A program made the translations under genes and the position numbers. This document shows, piece after piece, positions 15,097 to 24,093 of a stretch of 56,416 nucleotides of DNA. Under the pieces are notes generated by a model. That model ran no database searches. It was not told the origin of the DNA and saw nothing but the letters and a program-made list of their open reading frames with translations. Each line of letters opens with the position of its first letter. Within the stretch, counting starts at the first letter, position 1. The stretch comes from Bacillota bacterium (GTDB taxonomy: Bacteria; Bacillota; Bacilli; Alicyclobacillales; SLC66): contig JAJZEE010000007.1 in assembly GCA_021805735.1 (NCBI GenBank), positions 1-56,416 on the forward strand. Reading direction: 5' to 3'.

Positions 15097-15363
15097 ATGT
15101 CACTGGGTAAAATCACTCGCAATGGGCAAGTCACGATTCCTAAATCAATTCGTAAGGAATTGAACCTGGAGGAAGGCGACTACGTGGAAATTGTACGCCA
15201 GGACGGCGGGATTGTCCTGCGTCCCAAAAAGGTAAAATTTATCGATCCCGACCAGGAGTATTACTGGACGGAGGACTGGCAGGAGAGAGAGCGGCGCGCC
15301 GATGAAGATGTTCGAGCGGGGCGCGTTCATCGACTGAGTTCCCTTGATGACTTGGACAACTAG
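15097..15363 (+). CDS. AbrB/SpoVT-family antitoxin
   Basis: The 88-residue protein opens with the swapped-hairpin DNA-binding fold (LGKITRNGQVTIPKSIRKELNLEEGDYVEIV), followed by an acidic tail (EDWQERERRADEDVRAG) suited to binding a toxin. AAAGGGG lies 8 nt before the ATG at 15097. Its stop is only 2 bp before the RelE-like gene, so the two form one toxin-antitoxin operon. Confidence 0.85.
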   Translation: MSLGKITRNGQVTIPKSIRKELNLEEGDYVEIVRQDGGIVLRPKKVKFIDPDQEYYWTEDWQERERRADEDVRAGRVHRLSSLDDLDN

Positions 15364-15365
15364 CT

Positions 15366-15629
15366 ATGTATGAACTCTTCCATACGGAAGAATTTAAGCG
15401 CGATTATCAGAGCTTGACGCAGAATGAGAAGCAGGCTATTCGGCGGGCCTTAGAGCGCATGAAAGATGATCTGAGGTATCCAAGTTTGCGTGTAAAAAAG
15501 ATGCAGGGCCGGGATGACGTATGGGAAGCCAGGGCAAGTGAGGATTTGCGAATCCTATTCGTTATTGATAAACCAGAAACGCTCATTCTTCGCACATGCG
15601 GACACCACGATTCAACACTGCGCAAATAA
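15366..15629 (+). CDS. RelE/ParE-superfamily toxin
   Basis: This 87-residue protein has the RelE fold pattern: YELFHTEEFKRDYQSL at the start, then LRVKKMQGRDDVWEARASEDLRILFVID and a histidine-rich end (LRTCGHHDSTLRK). RelE-type toxins cut mRNA on the ribosome, using basic and histidine residues. The gene follows its AbrB-type antitoxin by 2 bp. AbrB-RelE pairings are known. Confidence 0.8.
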   Translation: MYELFHTEEFKRDYQSLTQNEKQAIRRALERMKDDLRYPSLRVKKMQGRDDVWEARASEDLRILFVIDKPETLILRTCGHHDSTLRK

Positions 15630-15772
15630 TGGCTGATTCAGTTGCGAGGACCATTTTCGCGACGCAAATGGGGAGTGCGTTAGGATGGATCGCATTCCCG
15701 CTTGGCGTGCCCCTCACGACGGGCGAGACCCGTTGGATCATTGTCCTCACTCGTTGGAAAAAAGGATCCCGC

Positions 15773-16645
15773 TTAAGTTTTCCATGCGCAGAGTCCACGC
15801 GCAATGGGTGCGACCTTGCGGCCTTTAAACAAAACACACTTTAACGCAAATGAGACTGGCTGTTTGTGATCGTCGAACTGGATTGCAAACATGGCGCGCG
15901 TGTTCGCATCAGCTTCCCGGAACATGCGGTCAATCTCGGCCCGCCTCTCTTCATCGGGAGCCGATTGGTCAATCCACCAGGATATCTCCATATGAAGATC
16001 CCATTCACGAGCGACGGTTGTGCTGACGCCCGCCTGCTGAAAACGGTGAAGCCACTCGTGCGCGGTCCATTCCCGTACGTGGGACTGATCGCGGAGCCAA
16101 TCGATGCGATTGATGTATTCGTCGAGTCGCGCCTCGTCAGGTGCGATGTGATCGACCATCAGCAGCAGGCCGTCAGGCTTTAACACGCGGGACATTTCTC
16201 CAATGGCCGCATCTGGGTCTACGAAGTGATGCGCGGCAAAGCGGCAGGCGACAATATCGAAATGATGATCCGGAAACGGCATATGTGCTGCGTCGGCGAC
16301 GAGAAACTGTACATTGTCAAGTCCGCGCTCTGCGGCCAAACGCGTCGCATTATCGACCATTCTGGCCGTCAGGTCGACGCCCGTAACCGTCTGCGCGCCC
16401 CCGGCCAGGGCAAATGCCGTATGACCCGCTCCTGTTGCAACGTCGAGGATGTGTTCATCCCCCGTCAAAGAAGCCTCCGCAACCACCCAGGCCAAATCTT
16501 CCCCGCTTGCATGCACATGCGATGTCGTGTATCGGTCGGCGCGGCGTGAGAACTGCTCCTGCACGGCGTCATTGGATCCTGTCGCTTTGCCTGCATCTGT
16601 CCCTGCACCTGCACTTGCACCCGCGCCTGTGCCTTCTCGCGTCAT
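15773..16645 (-). CDS. Class I SAM-dependent methyltransferase (UbiE-like)
   Basis: The 290-residue protein contains the SAM-binding motif I (ILDVATGAGHTAFALA), the acidic ribose-binding residue in VTGVDLTARMV, and MPFPDHHFDIVACRFAAHHF, as in UbiE/COQ5-like methyltransferases. ATG at 16645 is preferred to GTG at 16666 because GAGGAGG lies 8 nt before it. The N-terminus has a low-complexity Gly/Ala/Ser/Thr run (residues about 5-25), encoded by imperfect six-base repeats and probably unstructured. The acceptor is unknown. Confidence 0.85.
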   Translation of the reverse strand: MTREGTGAGASAGAGTDAGKATGSNDAVQEQFSRRADRYTTSHVHASGEDLAWVVAEASLTGDEHILDVATGAGHTAFALAGGAQTVTGVDLTARMVDNATRLAAERGLDNVQFLVADAAHMPFPDHHFDIVACRFAAHHFVDPDAAIGEMSRVLKPDGLLLMVDHIAPDEARLDEYINRIDWLRDQSHVREWTAHEWLHRFQQAGVSTTVAREWDLHMEISWWIDQSAPDEERRAEIDRMFREADANTRAMFAIQFDDHKQPVSFALKCVLFKGRKVAPIARGLCAWKT

Positions 16646-16796
16646 TCCATCCGCCTCCTCAGCCACTGCCTATATCATTGATGGGAAAATAGCAGTCCGG
16701 CTGCTTTCGTCGTAAGATTCTGCCCCCGTCAGGGGAGTGGGAATTAGTGCAATCATACTGGCTGTAACACCATATGTCCAAGATATATAATCTACA

Positions 16797-17612
16797 TCAT
16801 CGATAGTTTTTGTCTATGCCACTGCGCCGGGCAAGACGAAGTTCGGTCAGATAGCGTTTGGTGATTTGACCTGAATATTGGGATTCGATAAGATTGGCGA
16901 CGCAGTCAAGGAGTCCTTGGCGCGCTTCCGATGCAAGCGCCCTGTGATCGGAGTAGGTCAGCAACAGCTCGCAGTAGGCGGTTGCCGAGTAGGTTTTTTC
17001 CCATTCGTAGCGTTGGAAGGTTGCCGGTCCGAATCGACCGGAGCGGCTGATTTCCTCGCTGTCCATGGGAATTTCAGCTGCCGCTTGCAAATGGATTCGG
17101 GTAGAGGCAGACGGCTTCCATTGTTCGTAACAGCGCTGTACTCTGACAAAAAAATCTTCGTCTCCGCCAGCAATGTGATGCGTTGCGACGGTGGCCAACA
17201 CGCCGTCCGGACGCAGCGCCTCCGCGGATTTGATGACGCGAACAGCCGGATCGAGCCAGTGGAAAGCTGTCGCCGACACAACCACATCAAATGGCCGGGC
17301 GGGAAGCGGCCAGTCCTCAAACGGCGCCACGATCACCTGAACTGACGGATAGTTCCTTAGATGATCAGACGCGACTGCGGCCATATCGGAACCAAGATCG
17401 ACAGCGACAATCTCACATCCATGCTTGGCCAGGGGAACTGTGAGCTGCCCTGTTCCGCAACCGATCTCCAACACACGGCAGCCTGATCCGACGTCGGCGA
17501 GGTCCGCGAGGTCGGAGAACAGTTCCATCGGGTAACCTGGACGGGCCCGGTCGTAGAGTTCGGCGTCCAGGTTGAATGTTTCGCGCAGTCTCTCCCGGTC
17601 ATGATGGATCAT
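16797..17612 (-). CDS. Class I SAM-dependent methyltransferase
   Basis: A 271-residue methyltransferase with motif I VLEIGCGTGQLTVPLA, the acidic residue in IVAVDLGSDMAAVA, and FDVVVSATAFHWLDP, a TylM1/Tam-like arrangement. ATG at 17612 has AGGAGG 10 nt upstream; the longer frame from 17690 would overlap the end region of the anti-sigma gene. It follows that gene by 75 bp on the same strand and may be read from the ECF operon. It is not closely similar to the neighbour at 15773-16645. Confidence 0.83.
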   Translation of the reverse strand: MIHHDRERLRETFNLDAELYDRARPGYPMELFSDLADLADVGSGCRVLEIGCGTGQLTVPLAKHGCEIVAVDLGSDMAAVASDHLRNYPSVQVIVAPFEDWPLPARPFDVVVSATAFHWLDPAVRVIKSAEALRPDGVLATVATHHIAGGDEDFFVRVQRCYEQWKPSASTRIHLQAAAEIPMDSEEISRSGRFGPATFQRYEWEKTYSATAYCELLLTYSDHRALASEARQGLLDCVANLIESQYSGQITKRYLTELRLARRSGIDKNYR

Positions 17613-17686
17613 TCCAAAGGAGCCTCCTGTCCATTGATTCGAGCTTACTGCGGATGGTACACAATCGATGCTCGTCTTCGTTCTGC

Positions 17687-18673
17687 TCAATAAGGATTGG
17701 CGATCGCCCCCAATACGCTTGCCTTCACAAAGGCCTTTCCCTGAAGCGCCATCAGCGCATGCGGTGTTCCCGTGACGACGATCCCGATGATTTTAACATC
17801 CGCGGGAACGATCCTGCCCTTCCCATGGCTCAACACATCAAAAATCTGCTGGCTTGCGTATTGGAGCGGTCCACTGGTTTTCATTGCGGTTTCCACCGCC
17901 TGGATGAATTGTGTTCGCTGATGTCCGGCAGGCGCAGGCATGTTGCCAAACCCATATACTTCGTTAGCCATCATCGGGAACGGAAATTGGGCCAGCGACC
18001 GAATATCTTGCTTGCTGTACGCGTTTACCCAGTACCACGCGGCGTGAACTCCTTTTGGCAACATGGACGGTATTTGACGATAATTGTACGCCTTGTTGAA
18101 CGATAAGGCCATTTCGACGCGATCTCCGCGAGGAATGTTTTTTAACTGCTGCAAATCATGAAAGTAATGGCGATAGTTTATGCCCGGATAATAGAACATC
18201 ATTTCCCGTTGTTCGGTTTGGGGATTGTACGGTCTCACCCCACTAGGAGTGGGGATCTGCGGAGACGGACTATAATTGCCAGTCATACGTGAATAACCGC
18301 TGAAGATATTGTATGTGTAGGATTGGGTCGTCCACGGAATGGGAACCCCATCGATCATTTTATAGGTCTGCAATTGAAATTGCCCTCCGAACAAACCGCC
18401 GCTGTTGTGGTAGTCACCCAAGGATACATTCGGCTCGCTGATCTGATTTTCCAGAGATGAATATGAATAGAGGTTGTTGGTCCGAAAATTCAACAGTTGA
18501 GCGTTCAGAAGAAGACAACCGAACACAACGAGCACAGATGTTGCGGTTGAAATCAAAACGGTCTTTATGATCGAATGTCTGCGCGCCTTTCTTACCACGC
18601 TGGTCAAAACTGCTTTATCAAGATCTGCGGGGAATAACTCTCTCGTTTCCTTGTCGAACTGGTCATCAGCCAT
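17687..18673 (-). CDS. Anti-sigma factor-like membrane protein (Sigma_reg type)
   Basis: The 328-residue protein has a cytoplasmic N-terminal segment (DLDKAVLTSVVRKARRHS), a single membrane helix (TVLISTATSVLVVFGCLL) and a large outside domain containing LPKGVHAAWYWVNAYS, the pattern of the sigma-factor-regulator N and C domains. It would hold the ECF sigma factor inactive until a surface signal is sensed. Its ATG overlaps the sigma stop by one base (TGATG), with GGAGA upstream, so the two are made together. The signal is unknown. Confidence 0.8.
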   Translation of the reverse strand: MADDQFDKETRELFPADLDKAVLTSVVRKARRHSIIKTVLISTATSVLVVFGCLLLNAQLLNFRTNNLYSYSSLENQISEPNVSLGDYHNSGGLFGGQFQLQTYKMIDGVPIPWTTQSYTYNIFSGYSRMTGNYSPSPQIPTPSGVRPYNPQTEQREMMFYYPGINYRHYFHDLQQLKNIPRGDRVEMALSFNKAYNYRQIPSMLPKGVHAAWYWVNAYSKQDIRSLAQFPFPMMANEVYGFGNMPAPAGHQRTQFIQAVETAMKTSGPLQYASQQIFDVLSHGKGRIVPADVKIIGIVVTGTPHALMALQGKAFVKASVLGAIANPY

Positions 18674-19164
18674 CACTCTGTCTCCTTGTACGCGAGTCTG
18701 AATTTTTGTCTTGCCCGATGCAAGTAACTCGACACGGTTGCGACAGGCAAGCCGAGCAACGTTGAAATTTCCTCGTATGACAGTCCCTGATCGTATTTGA
18801 GGACGAGCAAGTGCTTCTGCGTGGCGCTCAACCCGTCGAGAACCTGTTTGATGTGGGACCTGCTTAGACCGTCCAGCAACGCCTTTTCAGGCGTTCCCTC
18901 GTCCTCCAGCACAATCGTGTCAATCGATATTTCCACATGTCTCTTTCGTTTGCGGCAGAGATCATAGTAACGATGAATGGCCACCTTAAACAGCCACGCC
19001 GGAACCCGATCGGGATCGATGGAGTCGGCGTACAGCACCCCCTTGTACAGCGCATCCTGCACGATGTCCTTGGCATCCTCCCGATCCGCGCCGATCTTGA
19101 CAAGATGTCCATAGATCATGGGGGCGACGGCATTGATCAGTTCATCCGTTAATGCGCGGTTCAT
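18673..19164 (-). CDS. ECF-type RNA polymerase sigma factor
   Basis: This 163-residue protein has sigma region 2 (ADREDAKDIVQDALYKG, then PAWLFKVAIHRYYDLCRKRKR) and region 4 (LSATQKHLLVLKYDQGLSYEEISTLLGLPVATVSSYLHRARQ), and no region 3, as in ECF sigma factors. ATG at 19164 follows GGAGGGGG. It overlaps its anti-sigma gene. An 8-bp inverted repeat upstream (19180-19214) marks the promoter region shared with the divergent gene at 19393; no classical -35 AAC/-10 CGTC pair at normal spacing was found. Confidence 0.9.
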   Translation of the reverse strand: MNRALTDELINAVAPMIYGHLVKIGADREDAKDIVQDALYKGVLYADSIDPDRVPAWLFKVAIHRYYDLCRKRKRHVEISIDTIVLEDEGTPEKALLDGLSRSHIKQVLDGLSATQKHLLVLKYDQGLSYEEISTLLGLPVATVSSYLHRARQKFRLAYKETE

Positions 19165-19179
19165 CGCGTTCCCCCTCCA

Positions 19180-19214
19180 CTGTATAGACGATGAGAGGCC
19201 GCAAAACTATACAG
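19180..19214. promoter_or_regulatory. Inverted repeat upstream of the ECF operon
   Basis: CTGTATAG (19180-19187) and CTATACAG (19207-19214) form a perfect 8-bp inverted repeat with 19 bp between, 16 bp before the sigma start. It could be an operator or two opposed promoter elements for the divergent genes. Confidence 0.45.
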
Positions 19215-19392
19215 GTTCAAAACAGCAAGTTCAGCAACGGGCAACTGCATCATCGCGTCATAACGAAGACGGATGTCGCACAGCCTCGTGGCGAGGCAGA
19301 AAATAGTATAGAATGGAATATGGTTGCATCAATAAGTTTACGGTGTATGCCATCCCTATACAAAGCACACTCACAGAAAGGCGGCGAATAAC

Positions 19393-20016
19393 ATGCAAGC
19401 GAAAGATTACCCTACCGTCACGCTTTGTGGTTCGACGCGTTTCAAACGTGAATTCGAAGCGATGAATGCAATCCTGACGATGGAAGGATCTGTCGTTCTG
19501 ACCGCCGGCATCTACAAAGACTACTTTGGTCGGCAACTGACGAATGAGGAGAAAGACAGGCTCGACAAGATGCATTTGCATAAGATTGATCTGTCCGATG
19601 CCGTTATAGTCATTGATGTTGGCGGCTATATCGGAGAAAGCACCCGACGCGAGATCGAGTATGCGCAGGATCATGCCGGAATCACAGTCGCGTATCTGTC
19701 GCAACACCGTGAGTGGTTGGAGAAAATCGAAGTTGCGACAGAAGTCAAAGAAACGTTGGTGGCGCGAGGGATCGCGCACAACTACTATTCCGGCGATGAT
19801 CAGCCGTTCGTTGGTATATTGTGGGATGAAACGGATTCGAATAAGTTGGAATTAACGGGGTCGGTGCACCACGCACTTAGACAGTGCGAGGGAGAAACGG
19901 TCGAACTTCTTGTTCGTAGTTTTGGCATCCAGAAACAGCCGCGCATGCGGATTGAATTATCGGACAGCTATAATTATGAGCCTGTTTTGTGGGATCAAGA
20001 GGCTCGCCGGGAATAA
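19393..20016 (+). CDS. Nucleoside 2-deoxyribosyltransferase-like protein
   Basis: The 207-residue protein starts VTLCGSTRFKREFEAMNAILTMEGSVVLTAGIY and continues with LHKIDLSDAVIVIDVGGYIGESTRREIEYAQ. This is the pattern of the nucleoside 2-deoxyribosyltransferase-like (DUF4406-related) fold, with the GES-x-R/E segment that carries the catalytic glutamate in active relatives. AAAGGCGG lies 9-10 nt before the ATG. About 60 C-terminal residues beyond the domain are not recognised. A role in nucleotide salvage or nucleotide signal processing is possible. It is divergent from the ECF operon. Confidence 0.7.
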   Translation: MQAKDYPTVTLCGSTRFKREFEAMNAILTMEGSVVLTAGIYKDYFGRQLTNEEKDRLDKMHLHKIDLSDAVIVIDVGGYIGESTRREIEYAQDHAGITVAYLSQHREWLEKIEVATEVKETLVARGIAHNYYSGDDQPFVGILWDETDSNKLELTGSVHHALRQCEGETVELLVRSFGIQKQPRMRIELSDSYNYEPVLWDQEARRE

Positions 20017-20156
20017 TACGTTCAGGCTGAAAACCCCACTGCGCCGCTTCGATGGCATTCACGAGTTCATGGTCACCCATTCCGAATTCACCTCTAACGG
20101 GTCTCTGTAGAGCGACTCGATGATCGTCGAAGAAAATTGGCGGGAAAATTCGGGAC

Positions 20157-21434
20157 CTATTGTCTCAGCTCCTCTCGTCCATTCATGTAGGGGCGCAGGG
20201 CCTTCGGGATGTGGATCGACCCGTCTGCCCGCTGATGATTTTCCAGAAGTGGAATGAGAATGCGCGGTGTTGCCACAGCCGTGTTATTGAGCGTATGGCA
20301 GAACTGCAAACGGCCGCTCGCGTCGCGATAGCGTATATTGGATCGCCGGGCCTGGAAATCCAATAATATCGAGGACGAATGAGTCTCTCCATAGTTTTTG
20401 CGGCTGGGCATCCAGGTTTCAATATCATATTGCTTGTAGTTTTTTTGCGACAGATCGCCCGTGCATACAGCCACGATTCGATACGGCAACTCAAGCAGTT
20501 GAACCAAGTCCTCAGCATTTTTTGTAATCTCGGCAAACACCTGCTCAGAAACATCCCGATCATTCCTGCAAATCACGACTTGCTCGACCTTTGCGAACTG
20601 GTGCACACGGTAAAGTCCTCGTACATCCCGACCGGCCGATCCCACTTCGCGGCGAAATGAATAGGAAGCGGCGGCCAGGCGAATGGGCTCGGCGACATTG
20701 ACGATTTCGTTGCTGTAGTACGAAACGAGAGGTACTTCTGAGGTGCCCACTAGCCACTTTTGTTCGTTCTCAAGCTTATACGTCTGATCTCGCCCTGTCG
20801 GGAAGAATCCAGTATGGAGCAGGGCTTCTTCCCGGACGATCAACGGAACGTCCATGATGGTGAACCCGCGAGCCGAGAGCAGATCGAGGGCAAGCTGCTG
20901 CACAGCCCGATGCAGCAACAGCCCAGCATCTCTGAGAAAATAGCCCCGCGTGCCCGCGACCTTGATTCCGCGTTGAATGTCGATCAAATTCAAGGTTTCT
21001 GCCAGCGCGACGTGATCCTTTGGCGCGAAGTCAAAAGAAGTCGGTTCGCCAACCCGGCGGACTTCCACGTTGTCGGCATCGGTGGCGCCGATCGGCGTGT
21101 CCGGGGAAACGACGTTTGGCACGAGCAGCATAAGAGCTTCGAATGCATGTTCAATCACTGTTCGTCGGGATTCTATTTGTTGCAACTCCACGTTGATTTG
21201 CCGGACCTCTTCTTTCGTTTGTACGATTTCGTCCGCTTGGTTCTCCGCGTCAAGCTGGGGGATCAATTTGGAAAGACGGTTGCGCTGCTGCCGGAGTTGC
21301 TCAGTCTGATGCAAGAGACGCAGTTTCTGCTTGTCGACCGACAGCAGTTCCTCGATGGAGATATCAATTCCCTTGAGTCTTGCCACTTGCTGCAGCAGCT
21401 CCGGATTGTCACGAATAAACTGAATGTCCAGCAT
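20157..21434 (-). CDS. serS: Seryl-tRNA synthetase
   Basis: The 425-residue protein is a complete class II SerRS: an N-terminal long coiled-coil tRNA-binding arm (residues about 30-100), then the catalytic core with LVGTSEVPLVSYYSNE, motif 2 (FRREVGSAGRDVRGLYRVHQF) and motif 3 (CHTLNNTAVATPRILIPLLENHQ). It charges tRNA-Ser in the cytoplasm. ATG at 21434 is chosen by homology, with AAAGGGGG upstream. Expression is controlled by the T-box leader at 21456-21731. Confidence 0.97.
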   Translation of the reverse strand: MLDIQFIRDNPELLQQVARLKGIDISIEELLSVDKQKLRLLHQTEQLRQQRNRLSKLIPQLDAENQADEIVQTKEEVRQINVELQQIESRRTVIEHAFEALMLLVPNVVSPDTPIGATDADNVEVRRVGEPTSFDFAPKDHVALAETLNLIDIQRGIKVAGTRGYFLRDAGLLLHRAVQQLALDLLSARGFTIMDVPLIVREEALLHTGFFPTGRDQTYKLENEQKWLVGTSEVPLVSYYSNEIVNVAEPIRLAAASYSFRREVGSAGRDVRGLYRVHQFAKVEQVVICRNDRDVSEQVFAEITKNAEDLVQLLELPYRIVAVCTGDLSQKNYKQYDIETWMPSRKNYGETHSSSILLDFQARRSNIRYRDASGRLQFCHTLNNTAVATPRILIPLLENHQRADGSIHIPKALRPYMNGREELRQ

Positions 21435-21455
21435 GTACAGGCCCCCTTTTGAACA

Positions 21456-21731
21456 CAAAAAACGCCCTCATCCGATTGGGACGAGGAGCGTTGCGCTCGC
21501 GGTGCCACCCAATTTGGCCGAACAGTTTGACAGTGCCGGGCCCACTCTGGTTCCGCGATAACGGGCGGCGCCGATCTGCTTAGAGGGTGTGGTCAATCTC
21601 GCGACACCCCGGTCACAATACCTCCGAGTTGGATGCTCTTCATGGGCATGATGTATATCTGGATTTTAACCGCAACCACAACGGCGCAGCCGCAGGGTGC
21701 GGTCGTACAGGATACCGATACTTTAATTGTA
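21456..21731 (-). promoter_or_regulatory. T-box riboswitch leader of serS
   Basis: The minus-strand leader contains the T-box motif GGGTGGCACCGCG (complement of 21498-21510) and a terminator stem ACGCTCCTC/GAGGGCGT followed by TTTTTT (complement of 21457-21462). The T-box bases UGGC fit a tRNA with discriminator G, as in tRNA-Ser. An extended -10 TGCTACAAT (complement of 21726-21731 plus upstream bases) marks the start. The stem I region is present but its usual GA-rich signature is weak; I could not fix the specifier codon. Confidence 0.8.
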
Positions 21732-21830
21732 GCACGTACGGTCCAAGAGAACCAGACTGTTTGCATTCCGTTTGCGATGCTATGATCTGTCTGCGCGCAA
21801 CCATCAGTGGAATGAAGCACCCGCCCAACA

Positions 21831-21900
21831 GGATTCATATGCTGTGCCCGTCGCGAGTTCGGCGTAGCCGTGTCTGAGCAGGGGCACAGCATATGAATCC
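21831..21900. repeat. Long perfect hairpin (19-bp stem)
   Basis: GGATTCATATGCTGTGCCC (21831-21849) pairs perfectly with 21882-21900 across a 32-nt loop. No T-run follows on either strand. It lies between the serS promoter and the divergent epimerase gene. Confidence 0.6.
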
Positions 21901-21948
21901 GGCTGGCAGGAATGACCGTGCGATTTTCCGGGATAGGAGAGGGAACAT

Positions 21949-22965
21949 TTGCGGATTTTGGTCATAGGCGGTTCTGGCATGATCGGATATTACCTTTTGT
22001 CCCTGCTTGTCACTGAAGGTTACGATGTGGTGGTCATGTCCAGGGGCAACCGTTCCATAATTGCCGAGGGTATCACACATGTGAAGGCAGATCGACGCTT
22101 TATGGAAGACGCGGCTGCTGCGGTCACGGGGCATTTTGACGTCATCATTGATAATGTCGCCTACAGTTCCAGTCATGCGGAATCCTTGTGCGAGGCTTTT
22201 AAGGGTCGCTTTCAGCATTATGTCGTCACGAGTACGGCTTTTGTATACCAAGGCATCGAAACGGCCTCGGCGGGACCGTCTCGGCCATTCCGCGAAGAGG
22301 ATGCTGTCTTTGCGAAACCGGTCTCTGATGAGGCGGTTCATTCCCCGCATGATCAGTATGTTTTTCAAAAGAGACGTCTGGAGTATTGGCTGAGGCGTGT
22401 TGCGCCTGGTTACGGCGTGAATGTTACGGTGATCCGGCCGTTGCTCCAAATCGTCGGACCAAATACAGAGGACGCCCGGTTCGCCTGGTTTTGGCTACGA
22501 GTTGCAGATGGCGGTCCCGTATGGCTGCCCGAAGACGCCCGTCTGCATGCTGGATCGTGTCAATTGGCGTTTTCTGGCGATGTGGCGCAGGCCATTGCCA
22601 AGGCGGTCACGCATTCGCCAAGCGGTGGCTACGCCGTATATAATGTTGGCCAGCCCGAGCTTTGGACGTATGAAGAGTACATTCATGCGCTGGCAAGAGC
22701 GGCGGGAACCACAGCGGCCGTATGCTACGCGCCGCGTGAAATGCTGAATCACAGCCCATTTGCCCTAGACGGAGTGTATCGGTTGCCACTGCCGTATCGG
22801 GTTGCGTTTGACGTACGCGCTGCGGAACTCGCCTTGGAGCTCACCTGGACGCCCATGGACCATTGGATTGAGGAAACTGGGGCCTGGATGAACCAGTTTT
22901 ACAAGGATGCCGCGCCGGAATGGTATAAGTTACGCCCGTTGGAACGTGAATGGCCGTTGAAGTGA
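21949..22965 (+). CDS. NAD-dependent epimerase/dehydratase family protein
   Basis: The 338-residue protein is an extended short-chain dehydrogenase: ILVIGGSGMIGYYLLSLL is the nucleotide-binding GxxGxxG motif, and VVTSTAFVYQG with a later YVFQKRRLE corresponds to the Ser/Tyr/Lys active site, although the usual YxxxK appears as YVFQK. TTG at 21949 follows ATAGGAGAGG. It resembles proteins of the nucleoside-sugar epimerase and isoflavone-reductase-like groups. The substrate is unknown. It is monocistronic. Confidence 0.8.
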   Translation: MRILVIGGSGMIGYYLLSLLVTEGYDVVVMSRGNRSIIAEGITHVKADRRFMEDAAAAVTGHFDVIIDNVAYSSSHAESLCEAFKGRFQHYVVTSTAFVYQGIETASAGPSRPFREEDAVFAKPVSDEAVHSPHDQYVFQKRRLEYWLRRVAPGYGVNVTVIRPLLQIVGPNTEDARFAWFWLRVADGGPVWLPEDARLHAGSCQLAFSGDVAQAIAKAVTHSPSGGYAVYNVGQPELWTYEEYIHALARAAGTTAAVCYAPREMLNHSPFALDGVYRLPLPYRVAFDVRAAELALELTWTPMDHWIEETGAWMNQFYKDAAPEWYKLRPLEREWPLK

Positions 22966-23073
22966 CTCCGAACAGTGAGTCATTTGAGTCATTTTGACAG
23001 GGTCCTCTTGCTTGAGAGCCGCATGATCCGACCAGCGCAACAGCGATGACCGCATCTTCGAATTATCTTCGGA

Positions 23074-24093
23074 TTAGAGATAGGCGGGCAATCGGCCGGT
23101 TTCCCTAATCGCCTGATCCGCTTTGATCAAGGAGTTGCGAACAGGTACTCCTTCGCGGGTGGCCTGCTGATAGAAGCGCAGCCACAGATCTTTCTGATCG
23201 GCGCGCAGGAGCCGCGACAGCAATCTGTAATAGGTCACTTCGCGCGATGAGGAAGGATCGTGCTGGAGAAAGAACTGTGCCCCCTCCTCGTACTCGGACA
23301 GTCCAAACCGACAGTAGAGAACGAGTTCTGTCAACGATTCGATTTTGTTGCGCGCTGCGTATTCCTTGTTCCGCGCGTCGTTGCTCTTTTTCGTGACCAG
23401 TCTCAACTGCGTCCTGGCGTCTGCCAGAAGTCGTTCGGCTTCTTCAATGGCCAGTTCCTTGAGCGGCGCGGTGTTCAAATGATCCAACAGTGCAAGCCAT
23501 AGCGTTTCGTGTAGGGTTTCTCTCCCCAAGGAGTGCTCGATCGCCAGAGCGATGGCCTTGGCCACCCACTTCTTTGGCGGCGCGTCTCTCCTGATCATTT
23601 GCACGATGATGCTGTACAGACGTTCCTGGGCGATGCCGACAGAGCGGAAGGGGTCTTCGGTAGAGAACAGAATATAATCTCCGGCTTCGCACAGCAAGGC
23701 GTACAATTGCTCCAACAGTTCGGCAGCCTTCGCCGTGTCTTCGGGGGTATCGGTTGCCAACTGCAAATCGTGGATAAAGCGCTTCACGATAAATCGCCAC
23801 TTCGGACGATCTTTTTTTCTGATTATGCTATTTGGCGCAAAATAGTATTGGTTTTTCGCGTCGGTCACAAATTCGACAATGTCTGGTTCCAATTCGTCAA
23901 GCGTTCGCTGCGGTTCACTCTTGAGCGCTTTTGCCAACCCGGCATAGCTTCCGGGATCGCGAACCAATTCGTCCATACGGTGTTCTTCGATCGTCTTCTT
24001 GGGAATTTTCTTGTACAGTTCCACGATGATGGCCTGCAAATCTTCCGACTTATGCCCGGAAATCAGAGACCTCAATTCAGCCAGTTTCATCAT
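23074..24093 (-). CDS. Hypothetical helical protein (339 aa)
   Basis: I do not recognise this protein. It begins MMKLAELRSLISGHKSEDLQ and is almost entirely helical, with many charged residues and repeating hydrophobic helix faces, as in helical-repeat (HEAT/TPR-like) proteins. A central segment (FRSVGIAQERLYSIIVQMIRRDAPPKKWVAKAIALAIEH) looks like paired helices. There are no membrane segments or signal peptide. GAGGTGT lies just before ATG 24093. It is convergent with the epimerase and divergent from the Nudix gene. Confidence 0.6.
   Translation of the reverse strand: MMKLAELRSLISGHKSEDLQAIIVELYKKIPKKTIEEHRMDELVRDPGSYAGLAKALKSEPQRTLDELEPDIVEFVTDAKNQYYFAPNSIIRKKDRPKWRFIVKRFIHDLQLATDTPEDTAKAAELLEQLYALLCEAGDYILFSTEDPFRSVGIAQERLYSIIVQMIRRDAPPKKWVAKAIALAIEHSLGRETLHETLWLALLDHLNTAPLKELAIEEAERLLADARTQLRLVTKKSNDARNKEYAARNKIESLTELVLYCRFGLSEYEEGAQFFLQHDPSSSREVTYYRLLSRLLRADQKDLWLRFYQQATREGVPVRNSLIKADQAIRETGRLPAYL

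Noticed and set aside
20760-21452. Plus-strand open frame of 230 codons
   Set aside because: It is antisense to serS; the minus strand has complete class II synthetase motifs.
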